Source of the DNA: Vineibacter terrae
GTDB taxonomy: Bacteria > Pseudomonadota > Alphaproteobacteria > Reyranellales > Reyranellaceae
Length of the DNA: 64,000 nucleotides
Reading direction: 5' to 3'
Assembly: GCF_008039615.1 (NCBI RefSeq)
Contig: NZ_VDUZ01000004.1
Location: forward strand, 124,001-188,000
A program made the position numbers and the translations under genes. Shown piece after piece: positions 1 to 9,976 of this stretch. The notes beneath the pieces were generated by a model. The model worked only from the letters and a program-made list of their open reading frames with translations. It did no database searches and had not been told where the DNA came from. Each line of letters opens with the position of its first letter. Position 1 is the stretch's first letter.

Positions 1-3000
1 TCGGTGATGAAGCTGTCACGGGCGATGGGCGCGCCGGCGGTGGTGAAGGGGTTGCCGCCGGTGCGGAAGGCGAGCCTGGTCTCGGGCGTGACGTCGCCGA
101 AGGCATGGCGCCAGCCCAGGGTGGCGCGCAGGGTGACCGGTGTCTTGTCGCCGGCGTTGAAGGTCGTGGCGGCGCGCAGGCCGAGGGTCGAGAAGCCCAT
201 GTCGAAGGACTGGCGACCGCCGGTGAGGGCGGCGACGGTGCCGGATTCGCTGATGCGTCCGGTGTGGTGGTTGAGCCAGGCGAGGCCGGCGAAGGGCTCG
301 ACGGCGGCGCGGTCGAAGGCAAGGGCGTATCCGGCCTCGGCGAAGAGCTGGGCGGTGCGGGCGCTGTAGTCGGCCTTGAGGGTGTCGGCGACGCCGGGGA
401 AGGCGACGCGGCGGCTGGTGTCGATGCTGTGCCAGGTCATGCTGGCGCCGGCGCGCAGGCCGATGGCGCCGAGCTGGCCGCCGCCGTAGAGCGCGAGGTG
501 GTAATTGTCGCTGGTGCCGTTGGAGGAGCGCGCGTTGCTGTCGAAGGAGGAGCGGGTGTAGCCGGCGGCGAGGCCGACGCGCCAGGTCTGGTCGAAGGTG
601 GCATCGACGCCGATGAGGAAGCCGCCCAGGGAGCGGCTGACGGCGGCGGCGTTGCCGTCGGCGCGCTGCTTGCCCCAGGCGCCGATGGCCTGGGTCCAGG
701 CGGCCACCACGGTGTCGGTGGCCTGGGACTGGCCGGTGAGGTTGGCGCTCGGCGCGGCGGCGGTGAGGGAGGCGAGCGCGACGGCGCTGCCGTATCCCTG
801 GCGCAGGCGGCCGGTGACGGCATCACGCAGGTGGTGGGACTCCTCGACGAGTGTTGAGGCGGCGCTGGCATGGATCTCGCCGGAGACGAGGTCGAAGGCC
901 TGGCGCACGCTTTGCTGGTCGGGCAGGCTGGCGATGGCGTCGTGGACCGGGTTGCCGGCACCGAGGCTTTCGGCGGCGCGGCCGGCGGCGCACTGGTTGC
1001 GGGTAGCGGCGACGTCGCAGAAGGAGACGGCGTTGCGTGTGATGTCGAGATAGACGTTGTTGTTGTCGTAGGCGAGCGCCAGGTTGAGCAGCGGTGTGCT
1101 CTGGGTCATGTCGGCGAAGGTGCCGGTGATGCCGGTGTTGGCGGTGAGGATGGTGTAGCGGCTGCCGGCGGTGTAGACGCCGCCGGCCTTCTCGACACGC
1201 ACCGTGCCGTCCAGGGCAGCGGTGCCTGTGGCGATGATGCGGTCGGCGTTGTTGGCGGGATCGATCTCGACGAGGTAGGTCGAGCCGGCGGCGAAGGTGG
1301 CATTGCCGGCGACGTTGAGGGTGCCGATGGAGTTGCCGGGCGCAACGATGCCGCCCGACGCGGCGATGAATCCACCGATGGTGCCGGTGCCGCCCAGCGT
1401 GCCGCCGGCATTCACGGTGACGGTGCTGGCGATCGACCCGTTCACGGCCAGGCGTCCGCCGTCGACCGTGGTCGGGCCGCCATAGGTGCTGCTGCCGGTG
1501 AGGACCAGGGTGCCGGCGCCGGACTTGGTGAGCGAGCCGATGCCGCTGATCGGGGCCGCCAGGGTCAGGGTGTCGGTGAAGTTGGCGACGATCTGGCCGT
1601 CGTTGGTGATCTGCGGCGTGACGATCGTGCCGCCCAGTCCGCCGCTGCCGAGGTTGAGCGTGCTGCCGGCGAAGATCGTCGTGCCGCCGGTGGCGCTGAC
1701 GCTGCCGCCATCGGCCACCGTGACGACACCGGGTGTGATCAGTGGGCCGGGCTCGAGTATCATCGGCATGAGGCCGGCGCCGATGGCGAGCTCGCCCGTG
1801 ATGGCCCAGGTCGAGCCTTGCCCGGTCACTGTCGCGACCGGCAGCCCGTCAAAGCCGCCGACGGAAGCGCCACCGTTGCTGGCGAGCGTCGCACGGTTGG
1901 TGATGGTGAGCCCGCCGGCGACGCTGGTCGAGCCGGTTGCCGTCACGCTTGAGCCGGGTCCGTCGATGGCCATCGTGCCATTCACGGACAACTCACCGGT
2001 CTGCAGCGTGCCGCCGTTGCCGACGTTGAGGGTGCTGCCGGCGAACACCGTCGTGCCGCCGGTGACGCTGACGCTGCCGCCGTCGAGCACCGTGACGACA
2101 CCGGGCGTGATCATGGGGCCGGGCGCGAATCCGACCGGCATGAAGCTGGTGCCGATGTTGAGTCCGCCCGTGACGGTCCAGGTCGAGCCTTGCCCGGTCA
2201 CGGTCACGACCGGTGGCGTGTCATAGCCGCCGACACCGGCGCTGCTGTTGCTGGTGAGCGTCGCGCCATTGCTGATCGTCAGCGCGCCGCCGATCTGCGT
2301 CGAGTTGGTCGCGGTGACGCTCGAGCCGGGGCCGTCGATGAGCATCGTGCCGCTGACGAACAGATCGCCGGTCTGCAGGATGCCGCCATTGCGGACGCGC
2401 ATCTGCGTGCCCTCGCCGAAGACGTCGGTCGCGGCCGTGGTGCTGAACGAACCGCCATCGATGTCGACGCCGCCTTGCTGGACCAGCAGGTTGACGTCGT
2501 TGGTGCTGCTGCCGGTGAGGGTCATCGTGCCGGTGCCCCACTTGAGCAGCGAGCCGGTGCCCGTGACGGTGCCGGCGAAGACGGTGCTGGCGTTGTTGCT
2601 GCCCGTGTTGAAGATCGAGCCGGCCTGCAGGTCGAGCGTGCCGCTGCCGGCCAGGGACCCGGCGTCGATCCAGGAGAACAGCGGGCCGCCGCCGACTCGC
2701 AGCGTCGCGCCTTGCTGGACGGTGACGGCGGAGTTGCTGCCGAGAGAGCCGGGCGCGGTTGCCGCCAGCACGCCGGCGGCGATCGTCGTGGCGCCGGTGT
2801 AGGTGTTGAGGCCGCTCAGGGTCAGCGTGCCGGCGCCTGTCTTGGTGAGGCCGCCGTCACCGCTGATGCCGCCCGCCAATGTCAGGTCGGCGACGGTGTC
2901 GAACGTGCCGCCGGCGGCGTTCAGCGTCACGCTGCGCAGCATGGAGATGGTATCGGTGTTGCGCAGCGTGCCGCCGTTGAAGGTGAGGCCGCCGACGGTC

Positions 3001-4112
3001 AGGCCGAGGTTGGTGTCGGACGAGATCTGCAGCGTGCCGGCATTCAGGATCGTGCCGCCGCCATAGTTGTTGGCGCCGGAGAGGATCGTGGTGCCGGTGC
3101 CGTTGTGCTCGACTGTCCCCACGCCAAAGATCAGGTTGGCGAACGTGACCTCGTCCGACCGGTTGAAGGCCAGCACGCCATTGGTGATGACGGGGCCGAT
3201 AGTGCCGATCGATCCCGACGTGCCGCCGTTGCCGAGCTGCAGGCGGCCGGCCATGATGTTGAGGCCGCCGAGGTTCAGGTTGTCGGCGGTCAGCACCAGT
3301 GTGCCGGCGCCGGTCTTGTTGATCAGCACGCCAGGCATCCCGGTGATCTGCCCGGCCTGCGTCGCCGTGCCGGTTGCGACGTCGAATGTCGCGCTGCCTG
3401 CCACGAGCCCGATGTCGACAACGTTGGTGACCGTGACGCCATCGGCATAGCCGAGCGTGCCGCCGAACATGTAGACAGTACCGGTTCCGAACGCCGTGTT
3501 GCTGCCGGCAACCAACGTGCCGCCGTTGATGCCAATGTTGCCAGTGTAGAGCGTGTTATTGCCGGTCAGCACCGTGGTGCCAGCCACGGCGTTGATGTTG
3601 CCGTTGCCGCTGATCTGCGTGCCGAACTGGTAGTCTGTGTCGGTGTGGTAGAAATTGATCGTGCCGCCAAGCAAGCCGAATGTGACGCTCGAGGCATTCA
3701 GCGTGCCCGCGGCCGTGAGGGGATCGCCCAGGGCAGCGCCGATGTTCAGGGTGCCTGTGGGCATCAGCGAGCTGCCGATGCTGACGGTGCCGGTATTGAG
3801 GATTCCCCCTTCGGTGATCGTCAGCACGCCGCTGCCGGGGCCGATGCCGCCGATCGACACGGAGCCGGCGCTGGCGGTCCCGGCGCCTATGACGGCCGGG
3901 TTGCCGAGGATCTCGATGAAGACCGGATCACTGGAGGTCGGCACTGTGCTGGAGGCCCAGTTGCTGGCGTCGAACCAGTTGGTCGAGATGCTCCCGGTCC
4001 AGCTCACGCCCGGCTCGGACGCGGCGGGCGTCGACGTGACCGCCAGGATGATGAAGCCCGATGCCAGGATGGTGGACGAACGCAACAAGCTGCGCAGCGT
4101 ACGTGTGGACAT
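1..4112 (-). CDS. Autotransporter with beta-strand repeats (3' end off window)
   Basis: Type V secretion autotransporter. The start ATG at 4112 gives a signal peptide (about residues 1-32, hydrophobic core SGFIILAVT, ending at PAASEP). A long passenger follows, rich in repeats of the form GxGTLTLxG/NTGTV, typical of autotransporter-associated beta-strand repeats. The visible end reads WRHAFGDVTPETRLAFRTG and then GAPIARDSFITE, a typical segment near the end of an outer-membrane beta-barrel domain. About 1370 codons are visible; the last ~50 lie off the left edge, judged from the stray copy at 4819-4983. The passenger is probably displayed at the cell surface; its ligand cannot be told. No operon partner is visible. 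The gene shows only as huge open frames on the opposite strand because the real frame has no stop inside the window. Family assignment is secure; function is not. Confidence 0.9.
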   Translation of the reverse strand, partial: MSTRTLRSLLRSSTILASGFIILAVTSTPAASEPGVSWTGSISTNWFDASNWASSTVPTSSDPVFIEILGNPAVIGAGTASAGSVSIGGIGPGSGVLTITEGGILNTGTVSIGSSLMPTGTLNIGAALGDPLTAAGTLNASSVTFGLLGGTINFYHTDTDYQFGTQISGNGNINAVAGTTVLTGNNTLYTGNIGINGGTLVAGSNTAFGTGTVYMFGGTLGYADGVTVTNVVDIGLVAGSATFDVATGTATQAGQITGMPGVLINKTGAGTLVLTADNLNLGGLNIMAGRLQLGNGGTSGSIGTIGPVITNGVLAFNRSDEVTFANLIFGVGTVEHNGTGTTILSGANNYGGGTILNAGTLQISSDTNLGLTVGGLTFNGGTLRNTDTISMLRSVTLNAAGGTFDTVADLTLAGGISGDGGLTKTGAGTLTLSGLNTYTGATTIAAGVLAATAPGSLGSNSAVTVQQGATLRVGGGPLFSWIDAGSLAGSGTLDLQAGSIFNTGSNNASTVFAGTVTGTGSLLKWGTGTMTLTGSSTNDVNLLVQQGGVDIDGGSFSTTAATDVFGEGTQMRVRNGGILQTGDLFVSGTMLIDGPGSSVTATNSTQIGGALTISNGATLTSNSSAGVGGYDTPPVVTVTGQGSTWTVTGGLNIGTSFMPVGFAPGPMITPGVVTVLDGGSVSVTGGTTVFAGSTLNVGNGGTLQTGELSVNGTMAIDGPGSSVTATGSTSVAGGLTITNRATLASNGGASVGGFDGLPVATVTGQGSTWAITGELAIGAGLMPMILEPGPLITPGVVTVADGGSVSATGGTTIFAGSTLNLGSGGLGGTIVTPQITNDGQIVANFTDTLTLAAPISGIGSLTKSGAGTLVLTGSSTYGGPTTVDGGRLAVNGSIASTVTVNAGGTLGGTGTIGGFIAASGGIVAPGNSIGTLNVAGNATFAAGSTYLVEIDPANNADRIIATGTAALDGTVRVEKAGGVYTAGSRYTILTANTGITGTFADMTQSTPLLNLALAYDNNNVYLDITRNAVSFCDVAATRNQCAAGRAAESLGAGNPVHDAIASLPDQQSVRQAFDLVSGEIHASAASTLVEESHHLRDAVTGRLRQGYGSAVALASLTAAAPSANLTGQSQATDTVVAAWTQAIGAWGKQRADGNAAAVSRSLGGFLIGVDATFDQTWRVGLAAGYTRSSFDSNARSSNGTSDNYHLALYGGGQLGAIGLRAGASMTWHSIDTSRRVAFPGVADTLKADYSARTAQLFAEAGYALAFDRAAVEPFAGLAWLNHHTGRISESGTVAALTGGRQSFDMGFSTLGLRAATTFNAGDKTPVTLRATLGWRHAFGDVTPETRLAFRTGGNPFTTAGAPIARDSFIT

Positions 4113-4818
4113 GCTCTAATCCTCTAAGCGAATCAACTTGGTCAAATCTGTCGGTCTGGTGGCCTTCCGGCGAAGCGCAAAGCTTCGACCTGGCGCTAGC
4201 GCCCGCGTGTGATCGCGATGCGCTGCCGCGACAGCGATGGAAGGTCTGGCATCTCCCCGAAGCGCGCCCCGAAGCGCGGATCGAGGGAGAGGAGTGGTCA
4301 AGGCACAGGAGGATGTGCGCGGCGGCGTAGTCGTTCCTGCGACTGCGTCGGTTCGGGCTTATGGCTGCCCATGTGGGGACTCGGCGCGATGCCGGGGCCC
4401 ATGTGATCATCAGGTGGTTCTATTCGGTCGGCATACCCGTTTTGGATGTCTCGCCAGCTCGCGGCCGATCTCAATCTGCCGTGTCAATATACGTCTTGTG
4501 ACATTTCCCAACTCCCGCAGGGCTTTGTTTCCGCGCCCTGTCTGTGCGCATCAAGTAGCAGGCACGGAGAATCATCCCAATCCCCAGAGTACCCATTTTG
4601 GGGCAAAGCCAGAAGATTGGTTGAGGCGGCACGGCCGCTACAACAAAAGGCTGTGGATGGACCGTGGCGCGCCTCAGAACCTGACTGAAGTGCCCTGTGT
4701 CCTTGTTGCCTTCATGGTGAGCTTGTCGAACCATGAAGGCCTCGCACGGGCAATAGTGCGACGCTTCATGGTTCGACAAGCTCACCATGAAGCACTTTCC
4801 ACATTCGCGGTCAGGCTC
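4113..4818. other. Intergenic region upstream of the autotransporter
   Basis: No convincing gene. It is more AT-rich than its surroundings and holds the 29-bp inverted repeat at 4710-4792. The autotransporter promoter should lie in its left part, but I could not pick out a clear -35/-10. Confidence 0.6.
4710..4792. repeat. Perfect 29-bp inverted repeat
   Basis: Arms 4710-4738 and 4764-4792 are exact reverse complements, each beginning CTTCATGGT, separated by 25 bp. The core GAGCTTGTCGAACCATGA resembles dispersed REP-like palindromes of alphaproteobacteria. It lies just beyond the autotransporter remnant and could end transcription from either side. Confidence 0.8.
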
Positions 4819-4983
4819 TCAGAACCGTATCGAGACAGAGCCCTTGACGGCGTGCTCGTAGGCCTTGGAGGCGAACTGCCCGCTGTAGGAGATGCCGAGC
4901 CTGGCGTAGGAAGCGACGTCGATGTCGACGCCGGCTTCGGTGATGAAGCTGTCACGGGCGATGGGCGCGCCGGCAGGGGTCAT
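4819..4983 (-). pseudogene. Stray 3' end of an autotransporter gene
   Basis: This 54-residue frame begins MTPAGAPIARDSFITE and ends in alternating residues finishing GSVSIRF, the normal C-terminal phenylalanine of an outer-membrane barrel. It has no signal peptide, passenger or rest of a barrel, so it cannot act as an autotransporter. Its first 38 homologous bases (4937-4974) are identical to window bases 1-38, inside the full autotransporter gene. Its ATG overlaps the cusA stop codon, so it would be translated after CusA if made at all. Best read as a duplicated or recombined gene end left beside cusA. Confidence 0.8.
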
Positions 4984-7900
4984 CGGGCGCCGGCGTGCTC
5001 CGTCTCCGCCGTCATGTCCTTCCGGTTGTAGAGCCGCCAGCCCTTGGCAAGCGCGTAGACGGCGGGAATCACGATCAGGGTCAGCAGCGTCGAGGACGCC
5101 ATGCCGCCGATCATCGGCACGGCGATGCGCTGCATCACCTCCGAGCCGGTGCCGCTGCTCCACAGGATCGGCAGCAGGCTGGCCAGGATCGCGACCACCG
5201 TCATCATCTTGGGCCGCACGCGCTCGACGGCGCCGACCATGATCGCGGCATGCAGATCGGCGCCGGTCAGCGGCCGCCCTTCGGCGGCGCGCGTGCGCCG
5301 GACGTCCTCGAGCGCGTGGTCGAGATAGACCAGCATCACCACGCCTGTCTCGGCCGCGACGCCGGCCAGCGCGATGAAGCCCACGGCCACGGCGACGCTC
5401 ATGTTGAAGCCCAGCGCGTACAGCAGCCACAGGCCGCCGGTCAGCGCGAAGGGCAGCGACAGCATGACGATCAGGGTCTCCGTCATGCGCCTGAAGTTCA
5501 GGTAGAGCAGCAGGAAGATCACCAGCAGCGTGGCCGGCACCACGATCCGCAGGCGCGCCTCGGCCCGCTGCAGGTACTCGAACTGGCCGCTCCACACGGC
5601 ATAGCTGCCGGCCGGGAAGGTCACGGCCTCGCGCACCGCCTTCTGCGCATCGGCGACGTAGCCCGCCACGTCCCGGTCGCGCACGTCGACGAAGATGTAG
5701 ACCGCGAGCTTGGCGTTCTCGGTGCGGATCGAGGAGGGGCCGCGCGCCCGCTCGATCCGCGCCACCTGGCCAAGGGTCACGGTCGCGCCGTCGGGCAGCG
5801 CGATCAGCGTGTTGGCGGCGATGGCCGCCGGATCGCTGCGCAGGTCGCGCGGATAGCGGATGTTCACCGTGTAGCGTTCGCGGCCCTCGACGGTGGTGGT
5901 CAGCGCCTGGCCGCCCAGCGCCATGGCGATGGTGTCCAGCACCTCGCCGATCGACAGGCCGTAGCGCGCCAGCATCATGCGGTCGGGCTCGATGTCGAGG
6001 TAGTAGCCGCCCAGCACGCGCTCGGCGAAGGCGCTCGACGTGCCCGGCACGTTGCGCAGCACGCCTTCGATCTGCCTGGCGGTCGCTTCCAGCGCGCCGA
6101 GGTCGTCACCCATCACCTTGACGCCGATCGGGGTGCGGATGCCGGTCGACAGCATGTCGATGCGCGCCTTGATCGGCATGGTCCAGGAGTTCGCCACGCC
6201 GGGGAACTGCAGCGACCTGTCCATCTCGGCGACCAGCCGGTCGGTGGTCATGCCCGGCCGCCACTGGTCCCTGGGCTTGAGGTTGATGATGGTCTCGAAC
6301 ATCTCGATCGGCGCCGGGTCGGTGGCGGTGAGCGCGCGGCCGGCCTTGCCGAACACCGACTCGACCTCGGGGAACGACTTGATGATGCGGTCCTGGGTCT
6401 GCAGCAGCTCGGCCGCCTTGGTGACCGAAAGGCCGGGCAGCGCGATCGGCATGTAGAACAGCGTGCCTTCGTCGAGGCTGGGCATGAACTCGCCGCCCAG
6501 CCGGCTGGCGGGATACCAGGACAGCGCCAGGACGCCCAGCGCCAGCGCCACCACGAGCGTCCTGGCCCTCAGCACCGCTGAAATGATCGGGCGATAGAGC
6601 CATAGCAGCGCCCGGTTCAGCGGGTTGCGGCGCTCCGGCAGGATGCGGCCGCGCACGAGCAGCAGCATCAGCGCCGGCACGAGCGTGACGGACAGCATCG
6701 CCGCCGCGGCCATGGCGAAGGTCTTGGTCCAGGCCAGCGGCTTGAACAGGCGCCCTTCCTGGTCCTCCAGCGCGAAGATCGGGATGAAGGACACGGTGAC
6801 GATCAGCAGGCTGAAGAACAGCGCCGGCCCGACCTCGACCGCGGCGTCGATCAGGACCTGGGCCCGCGGCGCGCCGGGCGGCGCGCGCTCGAGGTGCTTG
6901 TGCGCGTTCTCGATCATCACGATGGCGGCATCCACCATGGCGCCGATGGCGATCGCGATGCCGCCCAGGCTCATGATGTTGGAGCTGATGCCCAGCCACC
7001 ACATGGCGGCATAGGCCATCAGCACGCCGACGGGCAGGGTGATGATGGCGACCAGCGCGCTGCGCACATGCATCAGGAACACGACGCAGACCAGCGCCAC
7101 CACCAGGCTTTCCTCGATCAGCGTGCTCTTGAGGGTCGCGATCGCGCGGTGGATCAGCTCGGAGCGGTCGTAGACCGGCACGACCCTTGTGTCGCCGGGC
7201 AGGCCGCTGGCGATCTCGGCCAGCCTCGCCTTGGTGGCGGCGATCACGTCGAGCGCGTTCTGGCCGGAGCGCTGCACGGCGATGCCGCTGACGGCTTCGC
7301 CCTCGCCGTTCAGCTCGGTGATGCCGCGCCGTTCGTCGGGCCCCAGCACGACGCGGGCCACGTCGCGCAGCAGCACCGGCGTGCCACGGTCGGCCTTGAG
7401 CACGATCTGCTCGAGGTCCGCCACGCCGCGCAGGTAGCCGCGGCCGCGCACCACGAACTCGGTTTCCGACATCTCGACCGTGCGGCCGCCGACATCCATG
7501 TTGCTGGCGCGCACGGCCTGCGCCACCTTCGCCAGCGGGATGCCGTAGGATTTCAGGCGCAGCGGGTCGACCACGATGTTGTACTGGCGCACGAAGCCGC
7601 CGACGCTCGCCACCTCGGCGACACCCTCGGCCTTGGCGAGCGCGTAGCGGATGGTCCAGTCCTGCACGGAACGCAGCTCGGCGAGGTTCCGCTGGTCGCT
7701 CAGAACGGCGTACTGGTAGACCCAGCCGACGCCGGTGGCATCCGGCCCCAGGCTGGGCGTGACGCCGGCGGGCAGGCGGCGCGCCGCGAAATTGAGGTAC
7801 TCCAGCACCCGGCTGCGGGCCCAGTAGAGGTCGGTGCCGTCCTGGAAGATGACATAGACGAACGACACGCCGAAGAAGGAGAAGCCGCGCACAGCCTTGG

Positions 7901-8135
7901 CATGCGGCACCGAGAGCAGCGCGGTGGTGAGCGGATAGGTGACCTGATCCTCGACGACCTGCGGCGCCTGCCCGGGATGCTCGGTGTAGACGATGACCTG
8001 CGTGTCGGAGAGGTCGGGGATGGCATCCAGCGGCACCCGCGCCAGCGCGAGCACGCCGGCGACAACAGCGAACACGGTGAAGATGCCCACCAGCAGCGGA
8101 TTGCGCGCCGACCACGCGATGATGGAAGCGATCAT
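4980..8135 (-). CDS. cusA: CusA/CzcA-type heavy-metal efflux RND pump
   Basis: Inner-membrane proton-driven pump of the HME-RND family, the engine of a three-part metal efflux complex. 1051 residues, normal for the family. The N-terminus MIASIIAWSARNPLLV is the typical start; an upstream in-frame start adds only repeat DNA, and GGAGG sits 8 bases before the chosen ATG at 8135. The fourth membrane helix carries the family motif GAMVDAAIVMIEN with the proton-relay Asp and Glu. The C-terminal half has the second set of helices (GFIALAGVAAETGVVMLVYL). CusB follows the same strand upstream, across a repeat-filled 439-bp gap; the outer-membrane partner is at 50762. Copper or silver is the likely cargo given the neighbours, but zinc or cadmium cannot be excluded from sequence. 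Confidence 0.92.
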   Translation of the reverse strand: MIASIIAWSARNPLLVGIFTVFAVVAGVLALARVPLDAIPDLSDTQVIVYTEHPGQAPQVVEDQVTYPLTTALLSVPHAKAVRGFSFFGVSFVYVIFQDGTDLYWARSRVLEYLNFAARRLPAGVTPSLGPDATGVGWVYQYAVLSDQRNLAELRSVQDWTIRYALAKAEGVAEVASVGGFVRQYNIVVDPLRLKSYGIPLAKVAQAVRASNMDVGGRTVEMSETEFVVRGRGYLRGVADLEQIVLKADRGTPVLLRDVARVVLGPDERRGITELNGEGEAVSGIAVQRSGQNALDVIAATKARLAEIASGLPGDTRVVPVYDRSELIHRAIATLKSTLIEESLVVALVCVVFLMHVRSALVAIITLPVGVLMAYAAMWWLGISSNIMSLGGIAIAIGAMVDAAIVMIENAHKHLERAPPGAPRAQVLIDAAVEVGPALFFSLLIVTVSFIPIFALEDQEGRLFKPLAWTKTFAMAAAAMLSVTLVPALMLLLVRGRILPERRNPLNRALLWLYRPIISAVLRARTLVVALALGVLALSWYPASRLGGEFMPSLDEGTLFYMPIALPGLSVTKAAELLQTQDRIIKSFPEVESVFGKAGRALTATDPAPIEMFETIINLKPRDQWRPGMTTDRLVAEMDRSLQFPGVANSWTMPIKARIDMLSTGIRTPIGVKVMGDDLGALEATARQIEGVLRNVPGTSSAFAERVLGGYYLDIEPDRMMLARYGLSIGEVLDTIAMALGGQALTTTVEGRERYTVNIRYPRDLRSDPAAIAANTLIALPDGATVTLGQVARIERARGPSSIRTENAKLAVYIFVDVRDRDVAGYVADAQKAVREAVTFPAGSYAVWSGQFEYLQRAEARLRIVVPATLLVIFLLLYLNFRRMTETLIVMLSLPFALTGGLWLLYALGFNMSVAVAVGFIALAGVAAETGVVMLVYLDHALEDVRRTRAAEGRPLTGADLHAAIMVGAVERVRPKMMTVVAILASLLPILWSSGTGSEVMQRIAVPMIGGMASSTLLTLIVIPAVYALAKGWRLYNRKDMTAETEHAGAR

Positions 8136-8260
8136 GTAATCCTCCCCAACGAAGTTGGGGAGGTGCCCCGATACGACGTTTCGACGCTTCGCGTCGAAAC
8201 GTCGGTGGGCGGAGGGGAGCCGACGAGGTCTATGCAGCTGAGACCACGTCGGCTCTCCTT
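8136..8260. repeat. Palindromic repeat upstream of cusA
   Basis: Short nested hairpins: a CCTCCCCAAC/GTTGGGGAGG stem at the cusA ribosome site, then GTTTCGACGC/GCGTCGAAAC. The same building blocks recur at 38361-38473 and 49547-49743. The first stem could hide the cusA Shine-Dalgarno. Confidence 0.6.
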
Positions 8261-8295
8261 CCCCGCAAGCGCTACGGCGTGGACACATCTTTCGC

Positions 8296-8510
8296 CGTCG
8301 TCCTGAGCGCAGCGAAGGACCTTGCGATATTGATGCAGGCCTCCGCTGCGGCTGGTGACGGGTCGGACCGCGTCGCTCCAGCGACGCACTGGCGCGTAGC
8401 GCCGGCTCGTAGTCATGAGCGCCGCTGGAGCGGCGCGGTCCCAGCCGTCGCCAGCACCGCTCTTCACTGGCCGAACCACCGCAAGGTCCTTCGCTTCTCT
8501 CAGGACGACG
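8296..8510. repeat. REP-like inverted repeat between cusB and cusA
   Basis: Arms 8296-8326 (CGTCGTCCTGAGCGCAGCGA...) and 8480-8510 are near-perfect reverse complements around an internal GC-rich palindromic core. A diverged member of the GTCATCCCGAGCGCAGCGA family found through the window. It separates cusB from cusA and may lower read-through. Confidence 0.7.
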
Positions 8511-8574
8511 GCAGGATCTGGAGATGTACCCACATCGTAGCCCGCAAGCGGGGAAGGGAAGATGTCGTCGTTCA

Positions 8575-9822
8575 TCATTCGCTCTTCGGCGGCGTGAAGG
8601 ACTTCAGCGCCGCCCTCAGGTTGCTTTCGGAGTCGATCAGGAAGGTCGCCGAGACCACGACGCGCTCGCCCTCGGCGACGCCCTCGACGACGGGGTAGTA
8701 GGCGCCCGCCCGGCGGCCAAGCTTCACCGCGCGCGGCTCGAAGCGGCCCTCGCCCTTGTCGACCAGCACCACGCGGCGCGTGCCGCTGTCGATGACCGCT
8801 GATTCAGGCACTGCGGGCACGGCCGCGGCACTCTCGCCGGTCATGATCTCGACGCGGGCCAGCATGTCGGCCTTCAGCCGTTCCTCGGGATTGGGAAGCT
8901 CGATGCGCACCCGCACGGTGCGCGTCTCGCGCGCCACGGCGGGGTAGATGTAGCCGACCGTGCCGGTGAAGCTGGCGTCGGGATAGGCGGCGGTGGCGAT
9001 CGACGCCGCCTGGCCGACGCGGATGTCGGCGAGCCCGGTCTCGGGCACGTCGGCGATCACCCATACCGAGGCGAGGTCGACCAGCTTGAACAGCATGTCG
9101 CCGGGCGTGACGCGCATCCCCAGGATCGCCGGCTTCTCCAGCACCACGCCGTCGGCCGGCGCCGGGATGTCCACCATGCTGCGCGGCTCGCCGCCGCGGC
9201 GCAGGCGCTCGACCTCCGGCTCGGGCACGCGCAGCACGCGCAGCCGCTGCAGGGCGACCGCCTCCAGCCCCGCCACCGTGCTGGTCGACTTGCGTGTCAG
9301 CACATACTCTTGCTCGGCCAGCAGCAGGGCCGGGCTGTAGATCGTGGCCAGCGCCTCGCCGCGCCGCACCTTGTCGCCCGTGGCGCTGGCCACGAGCCTC
9401 TCGATCCAGCCCTCGAACAGCAGCGCCACGATGGTCTGGCGACGCTCGTCGAATTGCACGGTGCCGGTGGCCCGCACCGGCCGGGTCAGCATCCGCCGCT
9501 CGACCATCTCGCTGCGCACGCCCAGGCGCTGGATCCGCTGCGGGCTCAGCGTCACGGTGCCGCTGTCGTCGGGCGGCTCCTCGCCTTCGTAGACGGGGAG
9601 GTAGTCCATGCCCATGGAGTCCTGCTTCGGCACCGGCGAGGTGTCGGGCGCGCCCATGGGATTGCGGTAGTAGAGGATCTTCCGGCCGCCCGCTTCGGGC
9701 GGCGGCGTGGCTGCGTCGCTGGCCGGCACCTGCCGGTTCATGGCGAAGTAAGCGCCGGCAGCGCCCGCGCCGATCCCGGCAAGGGCGATCGTCGCGGCGA
9801 AGAGGAGGGTGCGCGCTCTCAT
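8575..9822 (-). CDS. cusB: CusB-type efflux periplasmic adaptor (membrane fusion protein)
   Basis: Periplasmic adaptor linking CusA to an outer-membrane channel and passing metal to the pump. 415 residues. An N-terminal membrane anchor (ATIALAGIGAGAAGAYF) is followed by the heavy-metal-binding segment YYRNPMGAPDTSPVPKQDSM, seen in CusB proteins (Met, Tyr and His rich). Then come the hairpin/lipoyl region (GWIERLVASATGDKVRRGE), a beta-barrel (KLVDLASVWVIADVPE) and the membrane-proximal domain. It sits upstream of cusA on the same strand and downstream of three small metal proteins, which supports copper. The family is clear; the metal is inferred. Confidence 0.92.
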   Translation of the reverse strand: MRARTLLFAATIALAGIGAGAAGAYFAMNRQVPASDAATPPPEAGGRKILYYRNPMGAPDTSPVPKQDSMGMDYLPVYEGEEPPDDSGTVTLSPQRIQRLGVRSEMVERRMLTRPVRATGTVQFDERRQTIVALLFEGWIERLVASATGDKVRRGEALATIYSPALLLAEQEYVLTRKSTSTVAGLEAVALQRLRVLRVPEPEVERLRRGGEPRSMVDIPAPADGVVLEKPAILGMRVTPGDMLFKLVDLASVWVIADVPETGLADIRVGQAASIATAAYPDASFTGTVGYIYPAVARETRTVRVRIELPNPEERLKADMLARVEIMTGESAAAVPAVPESAVIDSGTRRVVLVDKGEGRFEPRAVKLGRRAGAYYPVVEGVAEGERVVVSATFLIDSESNLRAALKSFTPPKSE

Positions 9823-9837
9823 GGCGAACGCCGCCTT

Positions 9838-9976
9838 GCCGGGAGCGCGCCACTCCGTGGCGCGTCATGTGCCGGCCCGGACGAAGACGCGCGACGGAGT
9901 CGCGCGCCCCCAGCGTCTGCCCACATCAGCGTGCGTCGTTTCAGCCGTGGTTTCTTGTTGGTGGCGCGCTCCCGGC
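9838..9976. repeat. GC-rich inverted repeat, family 2
   Basis: End arms 9838-9853 and 9961-9976 are exact 16-bp reverse complements (GCCGGGAGCGCGCCAC). The same end sequence and inner blocks recur inside the gene at 47114-49396, so this is a dispersed element. It fills most of the 369-bp gap upstream of cusB; no gene is seen there. Confidence 0.7.

Noticed and set aside
105-4127. Long plus-strand open frames across the first 4 kb
   Set aside because: They are the opposite strand of the autotransporter, open because of its GC-rich repeats; their translations are low-complexity Ala/Gly/Val/Arg with no domains.
4237-5031. Plus-strand frame of 264 codons over the inverted repeat
   Set aside because: It reads through the 29-bp repeat and the antisense of the autotransporter fragment; no recognisable protein features.
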